DNA of 10,643 nt from positions 1 to 10,643 of the forward strand of contig JBBSOW010000106.1 of NCBI GenBank assembly GCA_038259365.1, given 5' to 3'. Shown piece by piece: positions 1-6,117 of this stretch. Made by a program: the position numbers and the translations under genes. The stretch's first letter is position 1. Every line of letters starts with the position of its first letter. The notes under the pieces were generated by a model. That model did not search any database. It saw only the letters and a program-made list of their open reading frames with translations, and was not told the DNA's origin. This DNA is from JBBSOW01 sp038259365 (lineage in GTDB: Bacteria > Actinomycetota > Actinomycetes > Propionibacteriales > Propionibacteriaceae).

Positions 1-1433
1 TAACTCTTCTTCACGAACCGCTTGAGCTTCGACGTGTCGCCCTGGGCGATCTCGTCGAACATGGCTTGGCTCTTCTCCGCATCCCACAGCACGGACGAGC
101 CGGCGGAGGTGGAGGCGTTGGCGTTGCCGATGGGCACGGTGAGGGTCAACCCGTCACCGCTGGAGATCTTCCGCATCGCCAGGCCCATCCGTCCGACATC
201 GAGGGTGCTCGTGTCCTCGCCGGTGGTGATCGACCCGGCGACGGCGTGGTTGAGGTTCCAGTACCGCACCGGATTGAGCACCGACGCCGGGGTGGCGACC
301 TTCTTGGCCAGCGCCGAGAGCATCTCGCGCTGGCGCTTGACCCGGCCCAGGTCGCCCAGCGGATCGGCCTTGCGCATCCGCACGTAGCCGAGCGCGGTCA
401 CCCCGTCCATGTCCTGGCAGCCAGCCTTGAGGTTGAGGTGGGAGTCCTTGTCCTTGATGGCGGTCTTGGGGCACATCCTGATGCCGTCGACGGCATCGAT
501 GACATTGACGAAGCCGCCGAAGCCGACCTCCATGTAACCGTCCACGCGGAGCCCGGTGTCCTGCTCAACGGTCTGGACCAACAGCTGGGGCCCGCCGAAC
601 GCGTAGGCGGTGTTGAGCTTGTTCTTGCCGTTGCCCGGAATGTCGACGAAGGAGTCGCGCGGCAGCGAGATCAGCGCCGGCTTCCCGGTGCGGGGAACGT
701 AGAGCAGCATCATCGTATCGGTGCGCTGCCCCTCCACCGAGCCGGTGCCGAGCTTCTTCTGCTGCTTTTTGCTCAGGCCCTTGCGCGAATCGGACCCGAC
801 AAGGAGGTACAGGTTGCCCGGCTGCGCCGGGGGCCGCTTGCCCTCCGGTGCGGCGGCCACCTTCTCGGTGCCCGCCCACGCCTTGATGGGCACGCCGACC
901 AAGTAACCGAAGATCAGCACGACGGCCAAGGCCAAGACCAGGGCGGCGTTGCGGAACGGATGCCTCTTGCGTCGTCGCGGGGGTCGCTCGGATCCCGGCG
1001 GTGGAACAGGAGGGGGGCCTTGCGGTGGGCCCTGCGGCAGCGATTCGGGTCGGTTGGGGGGCGGGCGGACCGCGCCTGGTCGAGCCCCTGGGGCTGCCGC
1101 GGAGGCGCCCGTGCGGCGGCCGCCAGCCGGGCCGCCAGCCGAGCCACGCGGTCGGGCGTCGACGGGGTCGTTCTCCGAGAAGGTCTTGCGGTGCGTGCCC
1201 TTGCCTGCCAGGCCTTGGCCTTGGGGCTCGTCGGGTGACTCACTGAAGGTCGCCCGGTTGCGGTTGCCCTCGCTGGCGGCCGATTCCTGGCGGCGACCCG
1301 CGGATTGCGTTCGCTTGGCGAGGGCCTCCTCCTCGGCGGCCGACATGGCGCGGGTGTGCTGCTCCGCGTCGGGCACGTTGCGTCCCCCGCCGCGCTCGTA
1401 CAGCCAATCCATGTTGTCGTTACCGCCTGCCAT
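1..1433 (-). CDS. LCP (LytR-CpsA-Psr) family cell-wall glycopolymer transferase, 3' edge cut
   Basis: LCP proteins move undecaprenyl-phosphate-linked glycopolymers onto peptidoglycan at the outer face of the membrane. From ATG at 1433 the frame is open for 477 codons and the last two bases in the window read TA, so the stop is probably the next codon. Residues 1-160 are a hydrophilic, Pro/Gly/Arg-rich tail, presumably cytoplasmic. One membrane segment follows at about 162-182 (ALVLALAVVLIFGYLVGV). The LCP domain comes next with its hallmarks in order: LLVGSDSR, RTDTMML, ISLPRDS, KLNTAYAFGG, then LGYVRMRKADP and GDLGRVKRQRE, which carry the Asp and Arg residues that bind the polyprenyl pyrophosphate. 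An alternative start is ATG at 1412 (MDWLYERGG), which has AGGCGG 10 nt upstream. It diverges from the glycosyltransferase gene. The family is certain; the exact substrate (arabinogalactan, teichoic acid or capsule) is not visible. In mycobacteria the LCP gene Rv3267 is also next to a TIGR03089 gene (Rv3268). Confidence 0.93.
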   Translation of the reverse strand, partial: MAGGNDNMDWLYERGGGRNVPDAEQHTRAMSAAEEEALAKRTQSAGRRQESAASEGNRNRATFSESPDEPQGQGLAGKGTHRKTFSENDPVDARPRGSAGGPAGGRRTGASAAAPGARPGAVRPPPNRPESLPQGPPQGPPPVPPPGSERPPRRRKRHPFRNAALVLALAVVLIFGYLVGVPIKAWAGTEKVAAAPEGKRPPAQPGNLYLLVGSDSRKGLSKKQQKKLGTGSVEGQRTDTMMLLYVPRTGKPALISLPRDSFVDIPGNGKNKLNTAYAFGGPQLLVQTVEQDTGLRVDGYMEVGFGGFVNVIDAVDGIRMCPKTAIKDKDSHLNLKAGCQDMDGVTALGYVRMRKADPLGDLGRVKRQREMLSALAKKVATPASVLNPVRYWNLNHAVAGSITTGEDTSTLDVGRMGLAMRKISSGDGLTLTVPIGNANASTSAGSSVLWDAEKSQAMFDEIAQGDTSKLKRFVKKS

Positions 1434-1440
1434 GGAAGCC

Positions 1441-1446
1441 ACGGTA
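1441..1446 (-). promoter_or_regulatory. Possible -10 element (TACCGT) of the LCP gene
   Basis: On the minus strand TACCGT fits the actinobacterial TANNNT -10 pattern and lies 7 nt before ATG 1433. Transcription would then start at or next to the start codon and give a leaderless mRNA, which would explain the lack of a clear ribosome binding site before 1433. No convincing -35 is seen. It would lose its meaning if the true start is ATG 1412. Confidence 0.25.
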
Positions 1447-1484
1447 GCGAGGTTTGGCAAAGAACCCGCGAATTATCGACGTCG

Positions 1485-1549
1485 TTGAGCGAGCCAATTT
1501 CCTCCCTTCGAGCAGCGGACGGCAACAATGGGGGCCATGGCTCGCTCAA
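1485..1549 (+). repeat. 12-bp perfect inverted repeat bracketing the glycosyltransferase start
   Basis: TTGAGCGAGCCA at 1485-1496 is the exact reverse complement of TGGCTCGCTCAA at 1538-1549, with 41 nt between. The right arm begins inside the second candidate ATG (1537) of the glycosyltransferase gene and the loop contains the first candidate ATG (1528). If transcribed, the arms could pair and affect start access; as DNA it could be a spaced operator. Confidence 0.6.
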
Positions 1550-2565
1550 AGACCGACCCCGCCGACCCCTCGATGCCCGGGGTGAGTGTGGTGATGCCGG
1601 TGCTGAACGAGGAGCGCCACCTTGCCGCCGCGGTCGAGCAGGTCTTGAGCCAGGAATACCCCGGCCCGATCGAGATCATCATGGCCGTGGGGCCGAGCAA
1701 GGACCGCACCGAGGAGATCGCGGCGGAGTTGGCCGCCGCCGACGAGCGCATCGAGGTCGTCGCCAATCCACTCGGCCGAACGCCGCACGCGCTCAACCTT
1801 GCCATCGCCGCCGCGCGCTATGACTACCTCGTCCGCGTCGACGGGCATGGCGAGCTCACCGAGGGTTACATCGAGACCGCCATCGAGCTGTTGCAGCGCA
1901 CCGGGGCGGCCAACGTCGGCGGGATCATGGACGCCCAGGGCCACACCCCGTTCGAGCGGGCCGTGGCGACCGCCTACACGAGCCGGCTCGGGCTGGGCGG
2001 CTCCACCTTCCACCTCGTCACGAGCCAGGAGGGCCCGGCCGACACCGTGTTCCTGGGCTGCTTTCGCAAGGACGCCGTCGTGGCCGTCGGCGGGTTCGAC
2101 GAGACGCTGTTCCGGGCGCAGGACTGGGAGCTGAACTATCGCCTGCGGGAGGCGGGGGAGAAGATCTTCTTCTCGCCCAAGCTGCGGGTCACCTACCGGC
2201 CGCGCTCCAGCCCCAAAGCGGTGCTCAACCAGTTCTACGAGACGGGCAAGTGGCGCCGGGAGGTCGTTCGACGCCACCGCGAGACCGTCAGCCTGCGCTA
2301 CCTGGCGCCGCCGATCGCCGTGGTTGGGGTGCTCGCTGGGAGCGCGCTGGGAATGGCTGGGCTGGCGGCGAGGAAGCCGCTGCTGCTCACCGGCTGGTTG
2401 GCACCGCTGGGCTACCTCGGACTGATCGTCGCCGGGGCCGCTGCCCTGCGTCGCGACCTACCCCCCGAGGTCCGGGTGCGGTTGCCCATGGTGTTCGCCA
2501 TCATGCACATGGCCTGGGGGGCCGGGTTCATCCGCGGGCTCAAGAGGACCGACGAGGGCGGTTAG
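1528..2565 (+). CDS. Membrane-associated family 2 glycosyltransferase, ExoA-like
   Basis: This gene encodes a 345-residue GT-A-fold glycosyltransferase that would transfer a sugar from a nucleotide donor to a lipid-linked envelope glycan at the cytoplasmic membrane face. The N-terminal catalytic domain opens with VSVVMPVLNEE at about 20-30. A metal/nucleotide site follows as RVDGHG, with D105 in the place of the usual DxD, and the acceptor/base motif QDWEL lies at 198-202. The C-terminal 90 residues hold about three hydrophobic segments (roughly 257-278, 284-306, 319-338). This layout matches the succinoglycan ExoA type of GT2 proteins. The start is uncertain between ATG 1528 and ATG 1537 because neither has a good Shine-Dalgarno site. 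A perfect inverted repeat brackets this region. It diverges from the LCP gene and its 3' end overlaps the convergent TIGR03089 gene by 26 bp. Donor and acceptor are unknown; the nearby GDP-mannose synthesis gene makes mannosyl transfer a possibility only. Confidence 0.9.
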   Translation: MGAMARSKTDPADPSMPGVSVVMPVLNEERHLAAAVEQVLSQEYPGPIEIIMAVGPSKDRTEEIAAELAAADERIEVVANPLGRTPHALNLAIAAARYDYLVRVDGHGELTEGYIETAIELLQRTGAANVGGIMDAQGHTPFERAVATAYTSRLGLGGSTFHLVTSQEGPADTVFLGCFRKDAVVAVGGFDETLFRAQDWELNYRLREAGEKIFFSPKLRVTYRPRSSPKAVLNQFYETGKWRREVVRRHRETVSLRYLAPPIAVVGVLAGSALGMAGLAARKPLLLTGWLAPLGYLGLIVAGAAALRRDLPPEVRVRLPMVFAIMHMAWGAGFIRGLKRTDEGG

Positions 2566-3268
2566 TCGGCACCGCCAGCTCATCCTCGGCGAGCTTGGCC
2601 AGCCGTTCCTCGCTGGCCTCCCCGGCGACGATCACGCTCGAGCCGCCGGCTAGTACTGGCGCGATGAGCGCATCCCGCAGGGTCTCCCACGCCCCGCCGG
2701 GCCGGATCAACCGGCGCTGGGCCAGCGGCACCTCGAGGCGGGTGAGATCGGCTTGGCTCAGCTCCGAGCCGGGAGTCCGCCAGGCCGGCGATACCTCGGA
2801 GGCCGGGGCACCCAGCCACTCGTCGGGTTGCGAGCGGACCTCGACCCCGTAGTCGATCACACTGGGCGGGAGCTCGGTGCGAAAGCCCAGGCCCAGCGGA
2901 TGCAGGGAGCAGGCCACGAGCTGATTGGCCAGCTCGTTGACGCCCTCCGGGCCCACGACGTGGGCGTCGGCGCCCTCCTCATCGATCACGAGGGTGACCC
3001 CGGCCTGCCAGACCGCCATGGCCCACACCAGGGTGACCCAATGCCCGGGCCGGCTCTGCAGGAGCTGGAGCGCGATGGTGTCGCCCGCACCCAGGCCAAG
3101 CTCGTCGACGATGAAGTTGGCGGTCTTGTCCACCCAGTTGCCGAAACTCGTGGCCGACAGCTCGGTGCGTTCGCCCGATTCCACGTCGTAGTAGGTGATC
3201 AGGGGATGCGAGCCATCGCGACGGCGGCGCCCGGACAGGTGATCGGCGAGTAATAGCACGCCTGCCAT
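2540..3268 (-). CDS. TIGR03089 family protein (short AMP-ligase-like, Rv3268-type)
   Basis: This 242-residue protein matches the actinobacterial TIGR03089 family, which has only twilight similarity to AMP-binding (ANL) enzymes and no proven function. The family-like features are ITYYDVESGERTELS near residue 25, KTANFIVDELGLGAGD, and a late LRDALIAPVLAGGSSVIV stretch. It corresponds to the N-terminal part of ANL enzymes and lacks the phosphate-binding TSGTTGxPKG loop and the C-terminal catalytic lysine, so adenylating activity is unlikely. The start is set at ATG 3268 (MAGVLLLADH). The frame is open to 3532, but that extension is non-homologous and is antisense-frame noise inside the toxin gene. 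It lies 5 bp after the toxin stop on the same strand and has no clear ribosome binding site. This suggests co-transcription with vapBC or a promoter inside vapC. The mycobacterial equivalent is also next to an LCP gene. Confidence 0.85.
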   Translation of the reverse strand: MAGVLLLADHLSGRRRRDGSHPLITYYDVESGERTELSATSFGNWVDKTANFIVDELGLGAGDTIALQLLQSRPGHWVTLVWAMAVWQAGVTLVIDEEGADAHVVGPEGVNELANQLVACSLHPLGLGFRTELPPSVIDYGVEVRSQPDEWLGAPASEVSPAWRTPGSELSQADLTRLEVPLAQRRLIRPGGAWETLRDALIAPVLAGGSSVIVAGEASEERLAKLAEDELAVPTNRPRRSS

Positions 3269-3273
3269 CGTAG

Positions 3274-3729
3274 TCAGCCCGGCATCGTCTGAGACGCCAG
3301 GTCGGCAGGCAACACGAGGAAAGCTCGGTGTTGGGTTAGCGGTCGGATGGCGCGAAAGTCCCGGCGGTCGAGCGTCAGTACGGCATTGGTCTGGAACCGG
3401 GCCGCGAAGGCGACCTGCACAGCATCGGCCAAGTCGAGCTGTAGGTCGCGATAGCGTGCCCGTACGGCTTGGGCGGTTGCGAGGATCTCGGCTGTCACGA
3501 CGGGAAGGACGACCCGAGACTGCCTGGCCCATTGGGCAAGGTCACTGATTGCCTGATGCACCGCCTCGCGACCGAGGACGCGTCGGCCGACGTGATCGAG
3601 TTCGCTCAGCAGCATCGGTGAGATGACCACCGTCCCGGCGTCACGTAGCACGCGGCGAGCGGAGTCGCCAGCAGGATGCGTCTCGTCCAGGGCCGCCAGC
3701 AGCCCGGAGGTATCGGCAACGACGATCAA
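3274..3729 (-). CDS. vapC: VapC-type PIN-domain ribonuclease toxin
   Basis: This is a 151-residue PIN-domain protein. VapC toxins are Mg-dependent endoribonucleases that usually cut tRNA or rRNA and stop growth when free of antitoxin. The PIN acidic residues are present: D6 in VVADTSG, E43 in LLSELDH, D99 and D102 in LDLADAVQVA, and D121 in LTLDRRDF. The length fits the family. The start is taken as TTG 3729 because TTGA makes a 4-bp overlap with the antitoxin stop, the usual translationally coupled arrangement, and it places the first beta strand (IVVADTS) at the N terminus. An ATG at 3864 in the same frame would add 45 non-homologous residues overlapping the antitoxin. TTG 3738 is another option. 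The gene ends 5 bp before the TIGR03089 start. Confidence 0.87.
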   Translation of the reverse strand: MIVVADTSGLLAALDETHPAGDSARRVLRDAGTVVISPMLLSELDHVGRRVLGREAVHQAISDLAQWARQSRVVLPVVTAEILATAQAVRARYRDLQLDLADAVQVAFAARFQTNAVLTLDRRDFRAIRPLTQHRAFLVLPADLASQTMPG

Positions 3730-3995
3730 GGGCAGCAATCTGTGGTCCGCCGATAGGCCGCCGCCTTCTCCGTCCAAACATCGTCTTCGGTCGGCCGATC
3801 GTTCGTCGAAGCCGGATCGGTGGGTGTAAAGCTGGTGGCGAAGAACGGTTCGTCCCAGGTGCAATTCGCCATGGCCACAAGATGGACAGCCTCGCGCAGC
3901 AGTTCGGCTTCGGCGATGCCACGGCGTTCGGCCGCCGCCTTGATCACGGCCAGATCGTCTTCATCGGCGAATACTGTCGTGCGCTTCATCCCCAT
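3726..3995 (-). CDS. vapB: Ribbon-helix-helix antitoxin of the VapBC pair
   Basis: This is an 89-residue protein that precedes and overlaps the PIN toxin by 4 bp. The N-terminal half fits a MetJ/Arc/CopG ribbon-helix-helix domain: beta strand KRTTVFAD (4-11), helix A from EDDLAVIKAAAERRG, a turn, and helix B from AEAELLREAVHLVA. The C-terminal tail (about 47-89) is polar and disorder-like, as expected for the part that wraps around and inhibits the toxin. Such antitoxins bind their own operator as dimers, alone or with the toxin. A perfect 7-bp inverted repeat sits 2 bp upstream of the start. ATG 3995 is preferred; ATG 3989 is an alternative. The local base composition looks less GC-rich than the envelope genes, in line with horizontal acquisition. 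Confidence 0.82.
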   Translation of the reverse strand: MGMKRTTVFADEDDLAVIKAAAERRGIAEAELLREAVHLVAMANCTWDEPFFATSFTPTDPASTNDRPTEDDVWTEKAAAYRRTTDCCP

Positions 3996-3997
3996 GG

Positions 3998-4021
3998 ACG
4001 TATGCTACCACCCACATACGT
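3998..4021 (-). promoter_or_regulatory. Probable VapB(C) operator: 7-bp inverted repeat
   Basis: ACGTATG at 3998-4004 and CATACGT at 4015-4021 are perfect reverse complements separated by 10 bp, with centres 17 bp apart. The right arm also forms the 8-bp palindrome ATACGTAT (4016-4023). It lies 2 bp upstream of the antitoxin ATG and overlaps a possible -10, as expected for an autorepressed toxin-antitoxin operon. Confidence 0.55.
4002..4007 (-). promoter_or_regulatory. Possible -10 element (TAGCAT) of vapBC
   Basis: On the minus strand TAGCAT (TANNNT pattern) is followed by 6 nt and then ATG 3995, the spacing expected for a leaderless transcript. It lies inside the inverted repeat, so a bound repressor would block it. 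No clear -35 is seen. Confidence 0.35.
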
Positions 4022-4044
4022 ATTCATTGCGCGAGTCACCCATG

Positions 4045-4060
4045 ACGGGGCGCCCCCCGT
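4045..4060 (-). terminator. Short GC hairpin after the 653-residue gene
   Basis: ACGGGG (4045-4050) and CCCCGT (4055-4060) form a 6-bp stem with a 4-nt loop, starting one base after the stop codon at 4062-4064. There is no T-run behind it, so it is at best a weak terminator that could partly separate this gene from vapBC. Confidence 0.35.
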
Positions 4061-4061
4061 A

Positions 4062-6023
4062 TCACCGCTGCTGCAGGTTGGCCAACTTGCTGCGCACGCG
4101 GAACAGTTCTTTGCGCGCCGCCTTGGCGATCCGCTTATCCGGATGATGTTCGCCGAGCGCGCCGAGTAGATCGATCACCAGAGGCGGCAGGAGCCGTCCG
4201 ATCTGAGCGAGCAGCTCGAGTTGGGAGGGCTGGTCGAAGTCCTCGGCAAAGGATTCCGCGACGATTTCACCGTGACCAACCGCACACAGCGCCCCCCAGG
4301 CGAGCAGCGACGGCATCGACGCCGTGTCCCGGTCGATCTGGCTTTCGTCGAGCATCCCGCGCTCGAGCAACCAGCTGGCCGCGACGCGCCGAAGCGAATC
4401 CTCGGCCGGGCTCTGCGGATCGGCTAGCGCGAACAAGCTCGGAGCGAGTCGTTCCTGCTCGGCCTCGGGAGTTCCACTCAGGATCAGGATCAGGATCGGC
4501 AGACTGCTTGCGTGTAGCTCTTCTAGGAGTTCAGTTAGGGCGCTGGCGGTGTCGGGTTGGACATCCAACCAGGGCGACGCCACGCCCCACCACTCATCGA
4601 GGTCACCCCAATCCTCGGACAACGCGACCAGCCCGGCGGCGGTCTGCTTTGTCCCCGGGGGTAGGAGCTCGGCGAGATAGCCGTACTGCCCCAAGAGATC
4701 GGCCATGATCGAAACACCGGCGGGGGTCGTCTGCACGGTACCGCCGACCCGCCGCTCGCTGAACGGACCCGTTTCCGTGCTGACGCCCGATTGGGTGATA
4801 AGCCCGCAGCGGTCGAGCATAGACAATATCCTGTCCACCGCACCGCTGGCGGCGTGCGGGAATGGCTCGGCCACCCCTTCCCCGGCGAGGATCGCCGACG
4901 CCCCGGCCACGAGATCGTCGAAATCCACGGACCGGTCGGCAAGCAGACTGGCGCATAGGCCTAGCGCCGATTCGTCGAGGACCTCGTGGTATGCCATATA
5001 GAACCGCGAACTGCGAGCCGCGATCGGCCCCGTGCGGAGGAGCACATCGACGGCCTTGGTCAGCTCCACCGTGGGATCGGAACGCCGGCGCCGTTGCCAG
5101 GCCTTGACCGTCACGAGTTTGCCGCGGGTCGGTCGCAGCACGCCGACCTCGCGGGCCCACCACATCAAGAGATCGACGCCGCCGAAGTCGCGCGCCGACT
5201 GTTTGCGGAACACGTGCTCACCGACGGTGTGTTCGTACTTGTCACCGGTGTGCAGCAGCTCGGCCAAGGCGATCGCGTCGGCGATCTTAATGGCGCCGGT
5301 CTTGGTCAGCGCTTTGCCCGGCGCGACGAAGTAGTCGGCCAACGAATCGAAGGCGACCAGCAGTGGAGCCCTTTCGACCGATGCCGCGACGGCTTCAGGT
5401 TCTGGCAGTTGGACGCGTCCGAGATCGGCCGGCTGCGGCGCCATGGCCTTCAGCGCCGGATCGGTAATGGCCCTCCGGGCCTCTTCGGGCAGTTCGTTGA
5501 ACTGCTCCATCGCCTGGTCCAGGAGTTCGGGAGTCAGCGTGGCCGGATCCTCGATCCCGGTCTGAGCAAAGATCGACTTGGCCATCCCGAAGTTGGCGGG
5601 ATCGCTCATCTGGGCACTGAAGGGTTCCCGCAGGTTCGTGGCGTAGCTAGCCAGGTCCGCACTGGGCGTGTCGCCGACGAGGAGGTCGCGCTCATCGAGA
5701 AACTCCATGGCCCGGCCGATGTTGAGCGGCATGTCGGCCACGAGGTCAGCTGGTGCGGACAGCTTGCGCGGACACCAGTAGAGCAAGAACTCACTCAGAT
5801 CGCCGCAACTCCAGCGGTCCAACTTGCCGTCTTCGTAGCCCCACTTCCAGTCGAGCAGCAGTCCGAGGTCGTCCGCGCCGTCTGCCTGCGCGCCCGCGTC
5901 GCCCAGCCACTCGCCGAAATCCTCGACCAGTTCGTCTCGTCGGGCGTAGAAGGCTTCCTCGTCCTCTACGGTGAACGTCATCTGGCCGTTCAAGGCTTCC
6001 ATCTTCTTGTTCATGGCTTCCAT
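4062..6023 (-). CDS. Unrecognised 653-residue soluble protein
   Basis: I do not recognise a named family or function. The protein is acidic and largely helical with no signal peptide or membrane segment, so it is probably cytoplasmic. The N-terminal part contains WKWGYEDGKLDRW and, at about 79-91, FLLYWCPRKLSAP, then DPANFGMAKSIF; these look like conserved blocks. A middle part near 235-261 (PGKALTKTG followed by ADAIALAELLHTGD) has a winged-helix-like feel, with LLMWWAREVGVL after it. The C terminus ends in a charged helical stretch, HPDKRIAKAARKELFRVRSKL, like the last helices of an alpha-helical repeat domain. The start is ATG 6023 because GGAGGTGG lies at 6032-6039. A GTG at 6050 in frame would add nine residues but has no separate ribosome site. 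The first 14 codons hold a 21-bp tandem duplication (MEAMNKK/MEALNGQ). It diverges from manC and lies upstream of vapBC on the same strand. Confidence 0.85.
   Translation of the reverse strand: MEAMNKKMEALNGQMTFTVEDEEAFYARRDELVEDFGEWLGDAGAQADGADDLGLLLDWKWGYEDGKLDRWSCGDLSEFLLYWCPRKLSAPADLVADMPLNIGRAMEFLDERDLLVGDTPSADLASYATNLREPFSAQMSDPANFGMAKSIFAQTGIEDPATLTPELLDQAMEQFNELPEEARRAITDPALKAMAPQPADLGRVQLPEPEAVAASVERAPLLVAFDSLADYFVAPGKALTKTGAIKIADAIALAELLHTGDKYEHTVGEHVFRKQSARDFGGVDLLMWWAREVGVLRPTRGKLVTVKAWQRRRRSDPTVELTKAVDVLLRTGPIAARSSRFYMAYHEVLDESALGLCASLLADRSVDFDDLVAGASAILAGEGVAEPFPHAASGAVDRILSMLDRCGLITQSGVSTETGPFSERRVGGTVQTTPAGVSIMADLLGQYGYLAELLPPGTKQTAAGLVALSEDWGDLDEWWGVASPWLDVQPDTASALTELLEELHASSLPILILILSGTPEAEQERLAPSLFALADPQSPAEDSLRRVAASWLLERGMLDESQIDRDTASMPSLLAWGALCAVGHGEIVAESFAEDFDQPSQLELLAQIGRLLPPLVIDLLGALGEHHPDKRIAKAARKELFRVRSKLANLQQR
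4479..4496. repeat. Hexanucleotide repeat (CAGGAT)x3
   Basis: Three exact CAGGAT copies lie in the unknown gene and encode a run of alternating Ile-Leu (PILILIL) on the minus strand. Copy-number change would stay in frame. Confidence 0.8.
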
Positions 6024-6031
6024 CTTCGACC

Positions 6032-6039
6032 CCACCTCC
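6032..6039 (-). promoter_or_regulatory. Ribosome binding site deciding the start of the 653-residue protein
   Basis: GGAGGTGG on the minus strand lies 8 nt before ATG 6023 and is the best Shine-Dalgarno match in this spacer. It supports ATG 6023 over the in-frame GTG at 6050. Confidence 0.65.
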
Positions 6040-6045
6040 GACAAT

Positions 6046-6084
6046 GTCACCCCCTTGTGCGTGACGTCACCCCCTCGTGCGCGA
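6046..6084. repeat. 20-bp tandem repeat in the divergent promoter region
   Basis: Two 19-bp copies at 6046-6064 and 6066-6084 start GTCACCCCCT and end GTGCG(T/C)GA. They match at 17 of 19 positions with a 20-bp period. A 10-bp perfect palindrome GTGACGTCAC (6061-6070) spans their junction. Two full helical turns between copies fits a pair of regulator sites between the unknown gene and manC. Confidence 0.7.
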
Positions 6085-6105
6085 GATGGGCGGCTCGAGC
6101 ATCGC

Positions 6106-6111
6106 TATCCT
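6106..6111 (+). promoter_or_regulatory. Possible -10 element (TATCCT) of manC
   Basis: TATCCT fits TANNNT and is followed by 6 nt and ATG 6118, so transcription could begin at the start codon itself. This would explain the absence of a Shine-Dalgarno site before manC. No convincing -35 is visible. Confidence 0.35.
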
Positions 6112-6117
6112 GATCCG

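Noticed and set aside
66..1238. 390-codon plus-strand open frame inside the LCP gene
   Set aside because: It is the antisense of the LCP coding frame, with Arg/Gly/Ala-rich composition and no family resemblance; the minus strand gives clear LCP motifs over the whole stretch.
3269..3532. 88-codon N-terminal extension of the TIGR03089 frame
   Set aside because: It overlaps vapC in another frame on the same strand, is Arg/Pro-rich without homology, and the family's own N terminus begins at ATG 3268.
3730..3864. Upstream ATG start for the PIN toxin
   Set aside because: It would add 45 residues lying entirely within the antitoxin gene; the TTGA overlap start gives the standard PIN N terminus.
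5971..6117. 49-codon N-terminal extension of manC
   Set aside because: It runs antisense through the 5' end of the unknown gene and through the tandem repeat. The GGxGxRLWP motif is normally within the first 20 residues of these enzymes, which fits ATG 6118.
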